From NCBI RefSeq assembly GCF_000720475.1, contig NZ_JOAP01000053.1, forward strand, positions 1 through 50,972: a DNA stretch of 50,972 nt, written 5' to 3'. A program made the translations under genes and the position numbers. This document shows, in pieces, positions 23,460 to 31,480 of the stretch (the stretch's first letter is position 1; the number at the start of each line of letters is the position of its first letter). The notes under the pieces were generated by a model. The model saw nothing but the letters and a program-made list of their open reading frames with translations, ran no database searches and was not told where the DNA came from. The DNA comes from Streptomyces aureocirculatus (GTDB taxonomy: Bacteria > Actinomycetota > Actinomycetes > Streptomycetales > Streptomycetaceae).

Positions 23460-24479
23460 CTAGGCGGCGCTGCCGCTGCGGGACAACTCTTCTTCGCAGC
23501 CCGGGACGGGGCCCGCCGGGGGCTGCGGCTTCGCCGGTGTCGACGACTGGGCGACGAACGCGCCCGCCAGGACGACGGCGCCGCCGACGAGTTGGGGCGC
23601 CGACAGGCGTTCGCCGAGCATCACCCAGGCCAGGACGGTCGCTATGACCGCTTCGAGGCACGCCACGACACCTGCCACCGGCGGCGACAGCCTGCGGACG
23701 GCCACCACCCCGGTGACGTAGGCGACTACGGTCGCGAGGAGCACGATCCAGCAGATGAGGAGCCAGGCGGGGACCATCGTGCCGTCCATCGCCGCGCTGC
23801 CGCCGAGCACCTCCCAGTCCATGCCCCAGGGGCGCGCGATCAGTGTGAGTACGACGGTGCCGACGAGCAGCCCGTACGCGATGACCCCGAGCGGGTCCGG
23901 CGCCTCGTCCCCCGCGTCGCTGCCCTGGTCGGACAGGACGAAGTAGCCGACCTGGCAGCACGCTGCGCCGAGCGCGAGCAGCAGGCCGACCGCGTCGAAG
24001 CCGAGGCCCGACCACACCTCGACGACGCAGGCGAGACCGCCCACGGCGAGGACCACACCGAGGGCCGCGGCCCTGGTGACGGGCCTGCGCTGGACGAACC
24101 GCACCCAGCCGAGGACCAGCGCGGGAGCGAGGTACTCGACGAGCAGGGCGACGCCGACGGGGATGCGCGAGATCGCGGCGAAGTAGCAGGCCTGCACACC
24201 GGCGACGGCGAGCAGGCCGAAGCCCGCGAGCAGCGCGGGCCGCTGCCTGACGAGCGCACGGTGGCGCCAGGCGACCGGCAGCATCACCAGGGCGGCGCCC
24301 GCCACCCGCAGCCACACCACGTGCAGCGAGTCGAGGCCCGCCTCGATCAGCGGTTTCGCCGCGACGCCCGAGCCGCCGAACGCGAGCGCCGACAGCAGGG
24401 CGAGGCCGAGGCCGAGCCCTCTGCCGCGCTCCACCTGGCCGGGCGCACCGCCCTGTGACTTCTTCCGAGACCCGAGCAT
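23460..24479 (-). CDS. EamA-type drug/metabolite transporter
   Basis: The start at ATG 24479 (MLGSRKKS) gives 339 residues; a GTG two codons earlier is possible. Ten membrane helices form two EamA repeats, the first starting GLGLALLSALAFGGSGVAAK, a pattern typical of the RhaT/EamA amino-acid and metabolite exporters. Helix nine/ten contain CLEAVIATVLAWVMLGERLS, the family's signature end. A short Pro-rich C-terminal tail follows. The substrate is not deducible. Its stop lies 49 bp from the MITE-like element, which therefore sits just after it in transcription order and could affect mRNA 3' ends. Confidence 0.92.
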   Translation of the reverse strand: MLGSRKKSQGGAPGQVERGRGLGLGLALLSALAFGGSGVAAKPLIEAGLDSLHVVWLRVAGAALVMLPVAWRHRALVRQRPALLAGFGLLAVAGVQACYFAAISRIPVGVALLVEYLAPALVLGWVRFVQRRPVTRAAALGVVLAVGGLACVVEVWSGLGFDAVGLLLALGAACCQVGYFVLSDQGSDAGDEAPDPLGVIAYGLLVGTVVLTLIARPWGMDWEVLGGSAAMDGTMVPAWLLICWIVLLATVVAYVTGVVAVRRLSPPVAGVVACLEAVIATVLAWVMLGERLSAPQLVGGAVVLAGAFVAQSSTPAKPQPPAGPVPGCEEELSRSGSAA

Positions 24480-24554
24480 CGGCACATGATGGCAGCCGAG
24501 GTCATGACCGTCACCCTTGATGACCCCTGTCTCGGTGGGCGGACGACCACAGAC

Positions 24555-25118
24555 TCACGCCCGGAAGCCCGCCCCGGAATCGTGCCCGCACTCGTCCTCC
24601 GCGTCGATCCGCCGCAGCAGTTCCGGTACGTCGACCCCGGCGCGGCGCAGCACCTCGACCGCGCGGCACTCGGTGTCGGCGGCCAGGGCCACGAGCAGGT
24701 CGACGCCGTCGGCCTGCGGTTCGCCGCGCAGCACGGCACGCTCAAGCGCGGCTTCCATGGCTCCCGCGGCAGCGGGCGAGAGAACCGTTTCTTTCGCCGA
24801 GGCCACCAGGGGCACGGCGCCCGAGTCCTCCACGGTGCCCTGCCACTGCAGTCCGTACCCGATGCTGCGCTGGACGAGATAGCCGAGCAGGCGCGCGATC
24901 TGCGGCCCGCCGTCGAAGACGGCCCGTACCCGTGGTTCGTACTCAAGGAGCGAGTGCAGCAGGTGAGCCGTGTCGATCTGCCGGTCCCCGTCGCGCAGGG
25001 CACGCCGGCGCGCGCCGGCCGTCACCGAGGTCAACGCCGCGCTCAGGCCGGTTTCGATGTCTGCGGGGGTCGGGCCGGGTTCGGCGCCCTGGGGGGTACG
25101 GCTTTGCACACCTCCCAC
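24555..25118 (-). CDS. Clp N-domain protein without ATPase domain
   Basis: The GTG at 25118, 8 nt after cggaggg, gives 187 residues; a further start at 25109 is also possible. It resembles the repeat-containing N-terminal domain of ClpA/ClpC: the first half ALTSVTAGARRRALRDGDRQ, then IDTAHLLHSLLEYEPRVRAV, and the second half VLSPAAAGAMEAALERAV, then DGVDLLVALAADTECRAVEV. In ClpC this domain binds adaptors and substrates. No AAA+ or Walker motifs are present, so it may be an adaptor or competitor of ClpC, as are plant ClpT and other stand-alone ClpN proteins. It has no operon partner. Confidence 0.85.
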   Translation of the reverse strand: MGGVQSRTPQGAEPGPTPADIETGLSAALTSVTAGARRRALRDGDRQIDTAHLLHSLLEYEPRVRAVFDGGPQIARLLGYLVQRSIGYGLQWQGTVEDSGAVPLVASAKETVLSPAAAGAMEAALERAVLRGEPQADGVDLLVALAADTECRAVEVLRRAGVDVPELLRRIDAEDECGHDSGAGFRA

Positions 25119-25303
25119 CCCATCAGCCCTCCGGCGCACCGGGCATCGGCGGCGGGAAGCATTTCGCCGTCCGACACAGGGTGGGTATGGGCGACCGGGT
25201 TGTCCTCCTTACGGATGACATCTCACCGTTCCCGCAGGTGGGGCGCGCGCCGTCGTGCACCGACTTGCGGTGGGGCCGAGGTGCGTCAGGAGTTGGTCAG
25301 GTG

Positions 25304-25951
25304 TCAGGGGTTGTTCAGGTAGGTGAGCACGGCGAGGACGCGGCGGTTGTTGTTGTCGTCATCGGTGATGCCGAGTTTGCCGAACAGGGAGGTGGTGTAT
25401 TTGCTGATGGCGCTTTCGCTGAGGAAGAGCCGCCGGCCGATGGCCTGGTTGGACAGTCCTTCGGCCATGAGGCCGAGCACGGAGTGTTCGCGTTCGGTGA
25501 GCCGTTCGAGCCTTCGGTACGAGGATCCGCTGGACAGTAGTTTGGCGATGACGGCCGGGTCCATGGCGGTCCCGCCGGCGGCGACGCGTTCCAGTGCGTC
25601 GATGAACTGGTCGCCGTCGAAGACGCTCTCTTTGAGGAAGTAGCCGATGCCACCAGCGCCGTCGGCCAGGAGTTCGCGGGCGTACAACTGCTCGACGTAC
25701 TGGGAAAGGATGAGCACCGGCAGTCCGGGCAGTTCGCTGCGGGCGGCAAGAGCCACCCGCAGGCCCTCGTCCGACTGGGTCGGTGGCATGCGGACGTCGA
25801 CGACGGCGATATCCGGCCGCCACGTCAACAGCGCGTCCAGCGTCTCGGGTCCGGTGGCTGCGGTCGCCACCACCTGGTGTCCATATGCCTCGATGAGGCG
25901 AACCATCCCGTCACGCAGGAGGTAGAGGTCTTCGGCTACAACGATTCGCAC
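25304..25951 (-). CDS. NarL/LuxR-type response regulator
   Basis: The start at GTG 25951 (VRIVVAEDLYLLRDG) gives 215 residues; it lies inside the last codons of the kinase gene, a 16-bp overlap that suggests coupled translation. The receiver domain has the acidic pair Glu7-Asp8, phospho-acceptor Asp52 in VVDVRMPPT, a Ser in place of the usual Thr in LILSQYVEQ, and the conserved Lys in GIGYFLKESVFD. The C-terminal LuxR helix-turn-helix (~150-210) includes LTEREHSVLGLMAEGLSNQA. It will be phosphorylated by the upstream kinase. Target genes are unknown; the divergent membrane protein gene at 27347 is a candidate. Confidence 0.93.
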   Translation of the reverse strand: MRIVVAEDLYLLRDGMVRLIEAYGHQVVATAATGPETLDALLTWRPDIAVVDVRMPPTQSDEGLRVALAARSELPGLPVLILSQYVEQLYARELLADGAGGIGYFLKESVFDGDQFIDALERVAAGGTAMDPAVIAKLLSSGSSYRRLERLTEREHSVLGLMAEGLSNQAIGRRLFLSESAISKYTTSLFGKLGITDDDNNNRRVLAVLTYLNNP

Positions 25952-27195
25952 GGCACCATCATCCTCACCCGCGTGGGGCCGCCTTCGGGGCTGGTGATCT
26001 CCAGGGTGCCGTCGAAGACCGCGAGGCGGCGGCACAGCCCCGCGAGTCCGCCGTCGGCTCGCAGGACGGCTCCGCCGCGGCCGTCGTCTTCGACATCGAT
26101 GACGATGCCGGTGTCGTCCTGGGTGATGGAGATCCGGGCCCGGGTCGCACCGGCGTGCTTGACGGAGTTGGTCAGCAGTTCGGCGATGGCGAAGTACAGA
26201 GCGGACTCGATCGACGGGTCCAGGCTGAGTCGCAGGTCCGCGCTGACAGCCGCTTCGAGCGGGCTGTCCAGGGCAAGGGCGCGAACGGCATCGATGAGCC
26301 CGCGGTCGTTCAGCACGGGCGGGTTGATCCCCTGGACCAGTTCGCGGAGTTCGGTCAGCGACGCGGTGGCACCGGCCCGCGCTTCCCGCATCAGCGTCCT
26401 GGCCTGGTCAGGGTCGGTTTCCAGCAGCTTCTCGGCAGTCGCCAAGGAGAGCCCGAGCCCGACCAGGCGGGCCTGCGCCCCGTCGTGCAGGTCCCGCTCG
26501 ATCCGGCGGATCTCGGCGGCCTGGGCGACCGTCGCGTCCGCGCGCTGAGCAGTCAGCTCGTCCACCCGGTCCGCCAGCGCCATCGCGGGTGACGGGCGCA
26601 GGAAGCGGACGGCCACCGGCTCGACACACCGCCAGGCGTACGGGGCGCCGGCGACAGCCACGACCAGGCCGAGCGCGCCGACGACGCGCGCGGCGGGCCC
26701 CGGCCGGCCGAGCCCGAGGATCGCCACGGCCACACCCGTTGGCGGCAGGGATGCGACCAGGCCCGCGGTGAGCGGCGCGATCACCGTGAACCGCAGGTCG
26801 CGCCAGTTGGCGGGGTCGCTCCACCGGACCCGCCACTTCTGGTCCAAGAGGGCGTCGCGGCGGGTGCGCTCGTAGCTGAAACCGTTCCACCAGTACCCGG
26901 TGGACATCCGCGTCACCGGCCCGGCCTGCCGGTATCCGGCGGGGATGACGGTGGCCGTCCACCTCGCGACGAGGAAGCGGACCATCCGGCAGACCGGGCG
27001 GGACAGGACGAGCGTGCTCCCGCACACCAGCACGACCGGTGCGACCCACGACCACGGGTTTCCCGCTCCCCACCAGATCCCCAGCGCCACGGCGGCGGCC
27101 CACACGGCCGGGACCAACATGGTGACGACCGTCACGACGCACGCCCGTACGAACCCCACACCGACGCGCGCCGGCCACGAACCCAGCAGTCTCAT
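25936..27195 (-). CDS. sensor histidine kinase (HisKA_3 type)
   Basis: The protein has 419 residues; ATG 27195 follows gcggaggaagagtc. Two N-terminal membrane helices (~15-45 and 50-66) and two more (~137-162, 170-187) frame a cytoplasmic or external loop (~75-135) that contains an unusual Trp/Arg-rich stretch. The dimerisation domain carries the phospho-acceptor His237 in ERDLHDGAQARLV, and the HATPase_c domain has the N box AIAELLTNSVKHAG (Asn343), a GLAGLCRRL G-box, and DVEDDGRGG. This is the architecture of Streptomyces NarL-partner kinases with poorly defined signals. The response regulator follows with overlap. Confidence 0.94.
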   Translation of the reverse strand: MRLLGSWPARVGVGFVRACVVTVVTMLVPAVWAAAVALGIWWGAGNPWSWVAPVVLVCGSTLVLSRPVCRMVRFLVARWTATVIPAGYRQAGPVTRMSTGYWWNGFSYERTRRDALLDQKWRVRWSDPANWRDLRFTVIAPLTAGLVASLPPTGVAVAILGLGRPGPAARVVGALGLVVAVAGAPYAWRCVEPVAVRFLRPSPAMALADRVDELTAQRADATVAQAAEIRRIERDLHDGAQARLVGLGLSLATAEKLLETDPDQARTLMREARAGATASLTELRELVQGINPPVLNDRGLIDAVRALALDSPLEAAVSADLRLSLDPSIESALYFAIAELLTNSVKHAGATRARISITQDDTGIVIDVEDDGRGGAVLRADGGLAGLCRRLAVFDGTLEITSPEGGPTRVRMMVPCESL

Positions 27196-27346
27196 GACTC
27201 TTCCTCCGCTTTCCGTTCGGTGCTCCCACTGTGCACCGCACGGAGCCCGCTACCGTCCTGGTCAGCCGGGGAGTAGGGCTATCCCCACCCACCCGTGGGT
27301 CTGGACGGATACCGCGTCGGCCCGGCGCTTTTTAGCGTCGGTGAGC

Positions 27347-27784
27347 ATGGAAACCAACAAGCACACGACTGAGGCGGCACTCCTCGACAGCCCCCGCGCC
27401 CAAGAGGCCTTCGCCACGGCGAACAACAGCGTCAAGGTCTACGGCGCACTCGGCGCCGTCGCCCTCCTGGCGGTCGTCGTGGTGTCGACCAGCGGTCATA
27501 TGGTGAACACGTTCATGTGGGTCCGGGCTGTCCTGCTGCCTGTAGTCGCCGTGCTGCTCCACCGGATGACCGTCTCCGCTTCCCGGGGATCCCAGCGGGC
27601 CTTCGAGCGCGTGAGCGCCCTCGCCGTCATCATGCCGATCGCGATCATCGGTGTGGACCTGGTCCCGGGTGTCTGCCCGCCGTGGTACGCCGTGACGCAG
27701 GCCGTCTGCATACTGCCCGTCGTCCGAGTCGCGTTCATCACCCGCGGCTCCGCACTGCGCGCCACCTTCCCCAAGTCACGCTGA
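27347..27784 (+). CDS. small membrane protein, divergent from the two-component system
   Basis: The start at ATG 27347 (METNKHTT) gives 145 residues with four hydrophobic segments (approx. 34-54, 60-79, 93-112 and 118-135) and a hydrophilic N-terminus of ~30 residues. No family is recognised. The DNA between it and the kinase start (27196-27346) is the shared control region; a gctttttagcgtcgg stretch just before the start may hold its -10 element. The position suggests that it is a target of, or sensor for, the neighbouring two-component system, but nothing more is shown. A gtgag just before the ATG is a weak ribosome-binding site. Confidence 0.72.
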   Translation: METNKHTTEAALLDSPRAQEAFATANNSVKVYGALGAVALLAVVVVSTSGHMVNTFMWVRAVLLPVVAVLLHRMTVSASRGSQRAFERVSALAVIMPIAIIGVDLVPGVCPPWYAVTQAVCILPVVRVAFITRGSALRATFPKSR

Positions 27785-27795
27785 CCCCACCCCTA

Positions 27796-27837
27796 GCTCC
27801 TGCGTGCTTCCCGACTGCTCCTGCGTGCTTCCCGACT
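27796..27837. repeat. perfect 21-bp tandem duplication
   Basis: gctcctgcgtgcttcccgact occurs twice head to tail (27796-27816, 27817-27837), just after the stop of the small membrane protein gene. It lies between genes. No function is evident. Confidence 0.9.
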
Positions 27838-27945
27838 GCACCAACGGCATCGTCCGACGCATCCGGGGCGCGTACACCTTCGCCTGCCGTGACCAACACG
27901 GCGCCGTTACGCAACCACCGCGCACCGGCACTCGTCGTGACACAC

Positions 27946-28134
27946 ATGGAGAGCAGGTGCTGGTTGGTCACCCTGCCGGCCGTGGACGGCAGACAGTACG
28001 TGTACCGGGTGTACGCCCCCGCGGACGCGCTGCTCGCGGACCTGTTCTGGGAAGCCTGGCACTGCCACGACGAGGGACCGTTCCCCCGCGCCCTGGACCT
28101 GTTCGACGCGGCGGTGATACAGCACGTCGGATAG
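27946..28134 (+). CDS. small protein of unknown function (62 aa)
   Basis: ATG 27946 gives 62 residues (a GTG at 27937 would add three). The sequence reads as a compact fold: WLVTLPAVDGRQYVYRVYAP as two strands, then ADALLADLFWEAWHCHDEGP and RALDLFDAAVIQHVG as two helices. Aromatic and acidic residues dominate, and codon third positions are GC-rich as in a real gene. Only a weak gtcgtgacacac precedes the start. I do not recognise the family. It is convergent with the methyltransferase gene, whose stop is 9 bp away. Confidence 0.55.
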   Translation: MESRCWLVTLPAVDGRQYVYRVYAPADALLADLFWEAWHCHDEGPFPRALDLFDAAVIQHVG

Positions 28135-28143
28135 TACGAGGCG

Positions 28144-28938
28144 TCAGTTGCCGTGCGCCCCGGGCCCGGCGGTCCCCACCACCACCGTCGCGTACAGCTC
28201 CTCATCCGTCACGACCCGCGCCGCGAGACCGGCCGCCCGCACCGCCGTAACCGCCGCAGACACCTGGCGCTCACTGGTCTCGAAGAGCAGCCGCCCGCCC
28301 GGCGCCAGCCACCGCGACGCGTCCAAGGTCACCCGGCGCAGCACGTCGAGCCCGTCCGAACCCCCGTCGAGGGCCACCCGCGCCTCGTGCTCCCGAGCCT
28401 CGGACGGCAGCAGCGCCACCTCGTCCGACGGCACGTAGGGAACGTTCGCCAGCAGCACGTCGACGCGGCCCGCGAGCCGCTCGGGCAGCGCCGCGTAGAG
28501 GTCGCCCTCGTGAACGTGGCCCTGCGCGGCCCCGACATTGCGGCGCGCGCACGCCACCGCGGCCGGGTCGACGTCCGCCGCGTGCAGTTCGACCCGCCCG
28601 AGGGCGGCGGCGAGCGCGGCACCGAGCGCGCCCGAACCGCAGCACAGGTCGACCACCACGGCACCGGGCCCGGCGAGCGACGCGGCCTCACGGACGAGGA
28701 ATTCCGTACGGCGGCGCGGCACGAAAACACCGGGGTCGACGGCGATCCGCAGCCCCCCGAACTCGGCCCACCCCACCACGTGTTCCAGCGGCAGCCCGCT
28801 CACCCGGCGCGCCACCATGACATCGAGGTCACCGGCGTCCGACGCCGCGGCGAGCAGCACGTCCGCCTCGTCCTCGGCGAACACACAGCCGGCCGCGCGC
28901 AGTCGCTCGACGACGGCGGAGTGGACGGTCAGGGGCAT
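28144..28938 (-). CDS. HemK/PrmC-like N5-glutamine methyltransferase-type protein
   Basis: The ATG at 28938 (MPLTVHSA), with ggaaggcccccg before it, gives 264 residues; the frame extends further up but without family sequence. An N-terminal helical domain (1-75) precedes an AdoMet Rossmann domain with motif I VVVDLCCGSGALGAALA (~117-133), acidic AADVDPAAVACARR, and the catalytic motif as NVPYVPSD instead of NPPY. HemK/PrmC enzymes methylate the glutamine of release-factor GGQ motifs; the NVPY change is also seen in paralogues of uncertain substrate. The canonical prmC usually lies beside prfA, so this is probably such a paralogue. Confidence 0.82.
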   Translation of the reverse strand: MPLTVHSAVVERLRAAGCVFAEDEADVLLAAASDAGDLDVMVARRVSGLPLEHVVGWAEFGGLRIAVDPGVFVPRRRTEFLVREAASLAGPGAVVVDLCCGSGALGAALAAALGRVELHAADVDPAAVACARRNVGAAQGHVHEGDLYAALPERLAGRVDVLLANVPYVPSDEVALLPSEAREHEARVALDGGSDGLDVLRRVTLDASRWLAPGGRLLFETSERQVSAAVTAVRAAGLAARVVTDEELYATVVVGTAGPGAHGN

Positions 28939-29113
28939 CGGGGGCCTTCCCACGTTCCGGGCAAAGAGGCCGACGGCAACCAAGCCAGCGGCAAAAAGAT
29001 CTACCCTACCGGGCAGCCAGACCTGACGGTTCATCAGTATTGAATGTTCCGGGCGCCCCGGCTACGTTCCGCGACACCATGACTGCGCCTGCCGCAGCAG
29101 CCGACGAGAAGGG

Positions 29114-29551
29114 GTGGCCGCCTTGGCCGAAGTCAGCGCGGAAGCACACATCGAGGCACCGGCGGAGAAGGTCTGGGCGCAGCTCACCGACTTCTCCTCG
29201 TACGGGCAGTGGAACACCACCCACACCAGCTTCCCGAAGGGCGGCCCCACGACGCTCGCGGTGGGCGGCACCTTCGCGGAGAACCTGAAGCTGATGGGCT
29301 TTCCGGCCGAGGTGAACTGGACGATCGAGGACCTGGAGACCGCCCGGACGTTCGCGATCACGGGCCAGGGCCCGATGGGCGTCGACGTCGGCACCCGTTA
29401 CACGCTCACCCCGGACGGCGACGCGACGACCGTCCGCATCGACGGCCGGTTCACCGGCGCCGCGGTGTCACTGATGGCGGGCAGACTCAAGGACTCGGCG
29501 ACGGCCGCGCTGAACGAGTCACTGCGGAAACTGGGCGCCCTTGTGACCTGA
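29114..29551 (+). CDS. SRPBCC (polyketide cyclase/START-like) family protein
   Basis: The protein has 145 residues from GTG 29114; a TTG three codons later also fits the domain start. It has the helix-grip pattern: VSAEAHIEAPAEKVWAQLTD, the Trp-Asn pair in SSYGQWNTTHTSF, a central sheet with WTIEDLETARTFAITGQGPM, and a long C-terminal helix LKDSATAALNESLRKLG. This hydrophobic cavity fold serves cyclases, lipid or hormone binding and stress proteins. In Streptomyces, single copies like this are often of unknown ligand. It is followed by a strong hairpin terminator at 29576-29610. Confidence 0.85.
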   Translation: MAALAEVSAEAHIEAPAEKVWAQLTDFSSYGQWNTTHTSFPKGGPTTLAVGGTFAENLKLMGFPAEVNWTIEDLETARTFAITGQGPMGVDVGTRYTLTPDGDATTVRIDGRFTGAAVSLMAGRLKDSATAALNESLRKLGALVT

Positions 29552-29575
29552 CCGGCCAGGTGACCCGTACGACAG

Positions 29576-29610
29576 CGAGGCACCCCGCGCGATCCACACG
29601 GGGTGCCTCG
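29576..29610 (+). terminator. hairpin terminator after the SRPBCC gene
   Basis: Perfect 12-bp arms cgaggcaccccg (29576-29587) and cggggtgcctcg (29599-29610) enclose an 11-nt loop, 24 bp after the stop at 29551. A second, partial copy of the right arm (cggggtgcctcgg) occurs about 25 bp further on, so this may have arisen by local duplication. It lacks a T run and could also end the convergent padR transcript. Confidence 0.75.
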
Positions 29611-29728
29611 GCACAGCAGGACGCCTCAATACAGCGGGGTGCCTCGGTGCAGGAGTGCGGGCGCACGCGCACATCGGCCCGCACCGCTCCAGCACCTCAG
29701 CCTTAGCCTCAGCCCTCATCGGCAAGGA

Positions 29729-30355
29729 TCAGTCCTCATCGGCGAGGATCAAGTACATCTTCTTGCGGGCGTCGTTGACGACGGCGAGCGCCTTCTCGCG
29801 CTGCTCTTTGGAACCGGACTTCCAGACCTGGCCGAACGCTTCCATCAGGCCGAAGCCCGCCTGCCGGATCTCGGTCAGGGCCTCCCAGTCGACCCCGCGC
29901 CCGGCCTCTTCCCAGGGCGCGTCCGGGCCTTCGGCGGCCGCCTCGCGGCCTGCCTCGGTGAGCGAGAAGAGCTTCTTGCCACCCTCGCTCTCGCTGGTGA
30001 TCAGGCCCTCGTCCTCCAGGAGCTGGAGGGTCGGATAGACGGAGCCGGGGCTGGGCTTCCACGCCCCGCCGCTGCGCTCGGCGATCTCCTGGATCATCTC
30101 GTAACCGTGCATCGAACGGTCCTTGAGGAGGGCCAGGATCGAGGCGCGTACGTCACCGCGCCGCGCCCTGCCCCTGGGTCCGCCCCGGCCACCGCGACCG
30201 CCGCCCCAGGGGCCGCCGCCGAAGCCGGGTCCGAACGGGCCGAACGCCGCGCGCCGCCCCTCGAAGCCTTCCCGGTCCTCGCGGCCGGGTCCGTACGAGC
30301 CGCGCCCGCGTCCGTGTCCATGCCGGTGCTCGTGCTCAAAACCGTGGGAACGCAT
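29729..30355 (-). CDS. PadR family transcriptional regulator with Gly/Arg/His-rich N-terminus
   Basis: The start at ATG 30355 (MRSHGFEHEH), after agggaggatcgac, gives 208 residues. Residues 1-65 are disordered and rich in His, Gly and Arg (HEHRHGHGRGRGS; GGGRGGRGGPRGRARRG), which could bind metal or nucleic acid. The PadR winged helix follows: RASILALLKDRSMHGYEMIQ, GGAWKPSPGSVYPTLQLLED and a YMLILADED-like C-terminal dimerisation helix (from ~150). PadR proteins repress detoxification genes and are released by ligands. The upstream DNA has clustered operator-like repeats (30411-30478), consistent with autoregulation. No adjacent transporter gene is present on this side. Confidence 0.9.
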   Translation of the reverse strand: MRSHGFEHEHRHGHGRGRGSYGPGREDREGFEGRRAAFGPFGPGFGGGPWGGGRGGRGGPRGRARRGDVRASILALLKDRSMHGYEMIQEIAERSGGAWKPSPGSVYPTLQLLEDEGLITSESEGGKKLFSLTEAGREAAAEGPDAPWEEAGRGVDWEALTEIRQAGFGLMEAFGQVWKSGSKEQREKALAVVNDARKKMYLILADED

Positions 30356-30410
30356 GTCGATCCTCCCTTTCGTCGTTCCGTGCTGGAGATCTGGAGATAC
30401 CGCGACACCT

Positions 30411-30478
30411 TCGATCAGCAGCCTCTGATATCGATCAGCAACATCTTTGATCAGTCGCGATGCTTCAACGATATATCG
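30411..30478. promoter_or_regulatory. operator-like repeat cluster upstream of padR
   Basis: The direct repeat TCGATCAGCA (30411-30420 and 30431-30440) is spaced by two helical turns, followed by tttgatcag and the perfect palindrome cgatatatcg (30469-30478). The AT-rich block is unlike surrounding DNA and lies 55-125 bp upstream of the padR start. It is a good candidate for PadR binding and the padR promoter. Confidence 0.55.
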
Positions 30479-30627
30479 GGACTGTTCGTCTGACAACCCC
30501 GTACCGAGCACCGCCTCCGACTGCACCTCGTACGCATGACCAAAATGACCCCGCCACGCCGAAACCCAGGCCAGTTGGACGGAATTGGCCTTGGCCGAAC
30601 CCTCGGTCGGCCCCTTAGCGTCGCCTC

Positions 30628-31467
30628 ATGACTGCTGAAACCCCCGGTACCGCACGGACCCGGATCCGCGTCGTGGACGCCTTCGCCGACCGCCCCTTCA
30701 CCGGCAATCCCGCGGGTGTCGTGCTCCTCGACGCCTTTCCTGACGACACCTGGCTCCAGCGGGTGGCCGCGGAGGTCAATCACGCCGAGACCGCGTTCGC
30801 GCACCGGCTTCCGACGGGCGGCGCGGCCGACTGGGCGCTGCGCTGGTTCACGCCCGCCACCGAGGTCGACCTGTGCGGCCACGCCACGCTGGCCACCGCG
30901 CACGTCCTGCACACCACGGGCGCCGCCACCGGCCCCGTGCGCTTCGCCACCCGGGCCGGCGTGCTCCTGGCCACGGCCCACGCCGACGGCACGATCACGC
31001 TCGACTTCCCGACCGCGCCCCTCACCCCGGCCGAGCTCCCGGAGCTGGCCGTCGAGACCCTGGGCGCCGAGCCGCTCTCCGTCCACGACACGGGACCGCA
31101 CCTGGGTGATCTGCTGATCGAGCTGGCCGACGAGAAGACGGTCCGCGCGCTCACGCCGGACCACCGGGCCCTCGCCCGGCACTCCCGGCGCGGAGTCATC
31201 GCGACCGCGCCCGCCGAGGACCCGTCCCGGGGCTACGACTTCGTCTCACGCGGCTTCTTCCCGGGCGTCGGCATCGACGAGGACCCGGTGACGGGCAGCG
31301 CGCACACCGCGCTCGCCCCGTTCTGGAGCGCCCGCCTGGGCCGCAGCGACCTGACGGGCCTCCAGGCCTCGGCGCGCTCCGGGCTCGTCGCTACCGCCGT
31401 ACGCGGCGACCGCACCCTGCTGACCGGCAACGCGGTCACGGTCATCGAAGGCGATCTGCTGGCGTGA
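30628..31467 (+). CDS. PhzF family isomerase/epimerase-like protein
   Basis: The protein has 279 residues. The two-lobed PhzF/diaminopimelate-epimerase fold is evident: VVDAFADRPFTGNPAGVVLL near the N-terminus, the PhzF general-acid Glu54 in NHAETAF, DLCGHATLATAHV at ~81-93, and the second-half EDPVTGSAHTALAPFW around residue 215. Such proteins catalyse proton shifts of small acids, as in phenazine synthesis, but the other phenazine genes are absent, and most Streptomyces PhzF paralogues are of unknown substrate. ATG 30628 follows a leader containing ccccttagcgtcgcctc. The neighbouring PadR gene is divergent. Confidence 0.92.
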   Translation: MTAETPGTARTRIRVVDAFADRPFTGNPAGVVLLDAFPDDTWLQRVAAEVNHAETAFAHRLPTGGAADWALRWFTPATEVDLCGHATLATAHVLHTTGAATGPVRFATRAGVLLATAHADGTITLDFPTAPLTPAELPELAVETLGAEPLSVHDTGPHLGDLLIELADEKTVRALTPDHRALARHSRRGVIATAPAEDPSRGYDFVSRGFFPGVGIDEDPVTGSAHTALAPFWSARLGRSDLTGLQASARSGLVATAVRGDRTLLTGNAVTVIEGDLLA

Positions 31468-31480
31468 CCCGGTTACCGCG

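Noticed and set aside
30628..31467. Phenazine biosynthetic cluster suggested by the PhzF-like gene
   Set aside because: No phzA-E, G or other phenazine genes nearby; PhzF relatives are common as lone genes.
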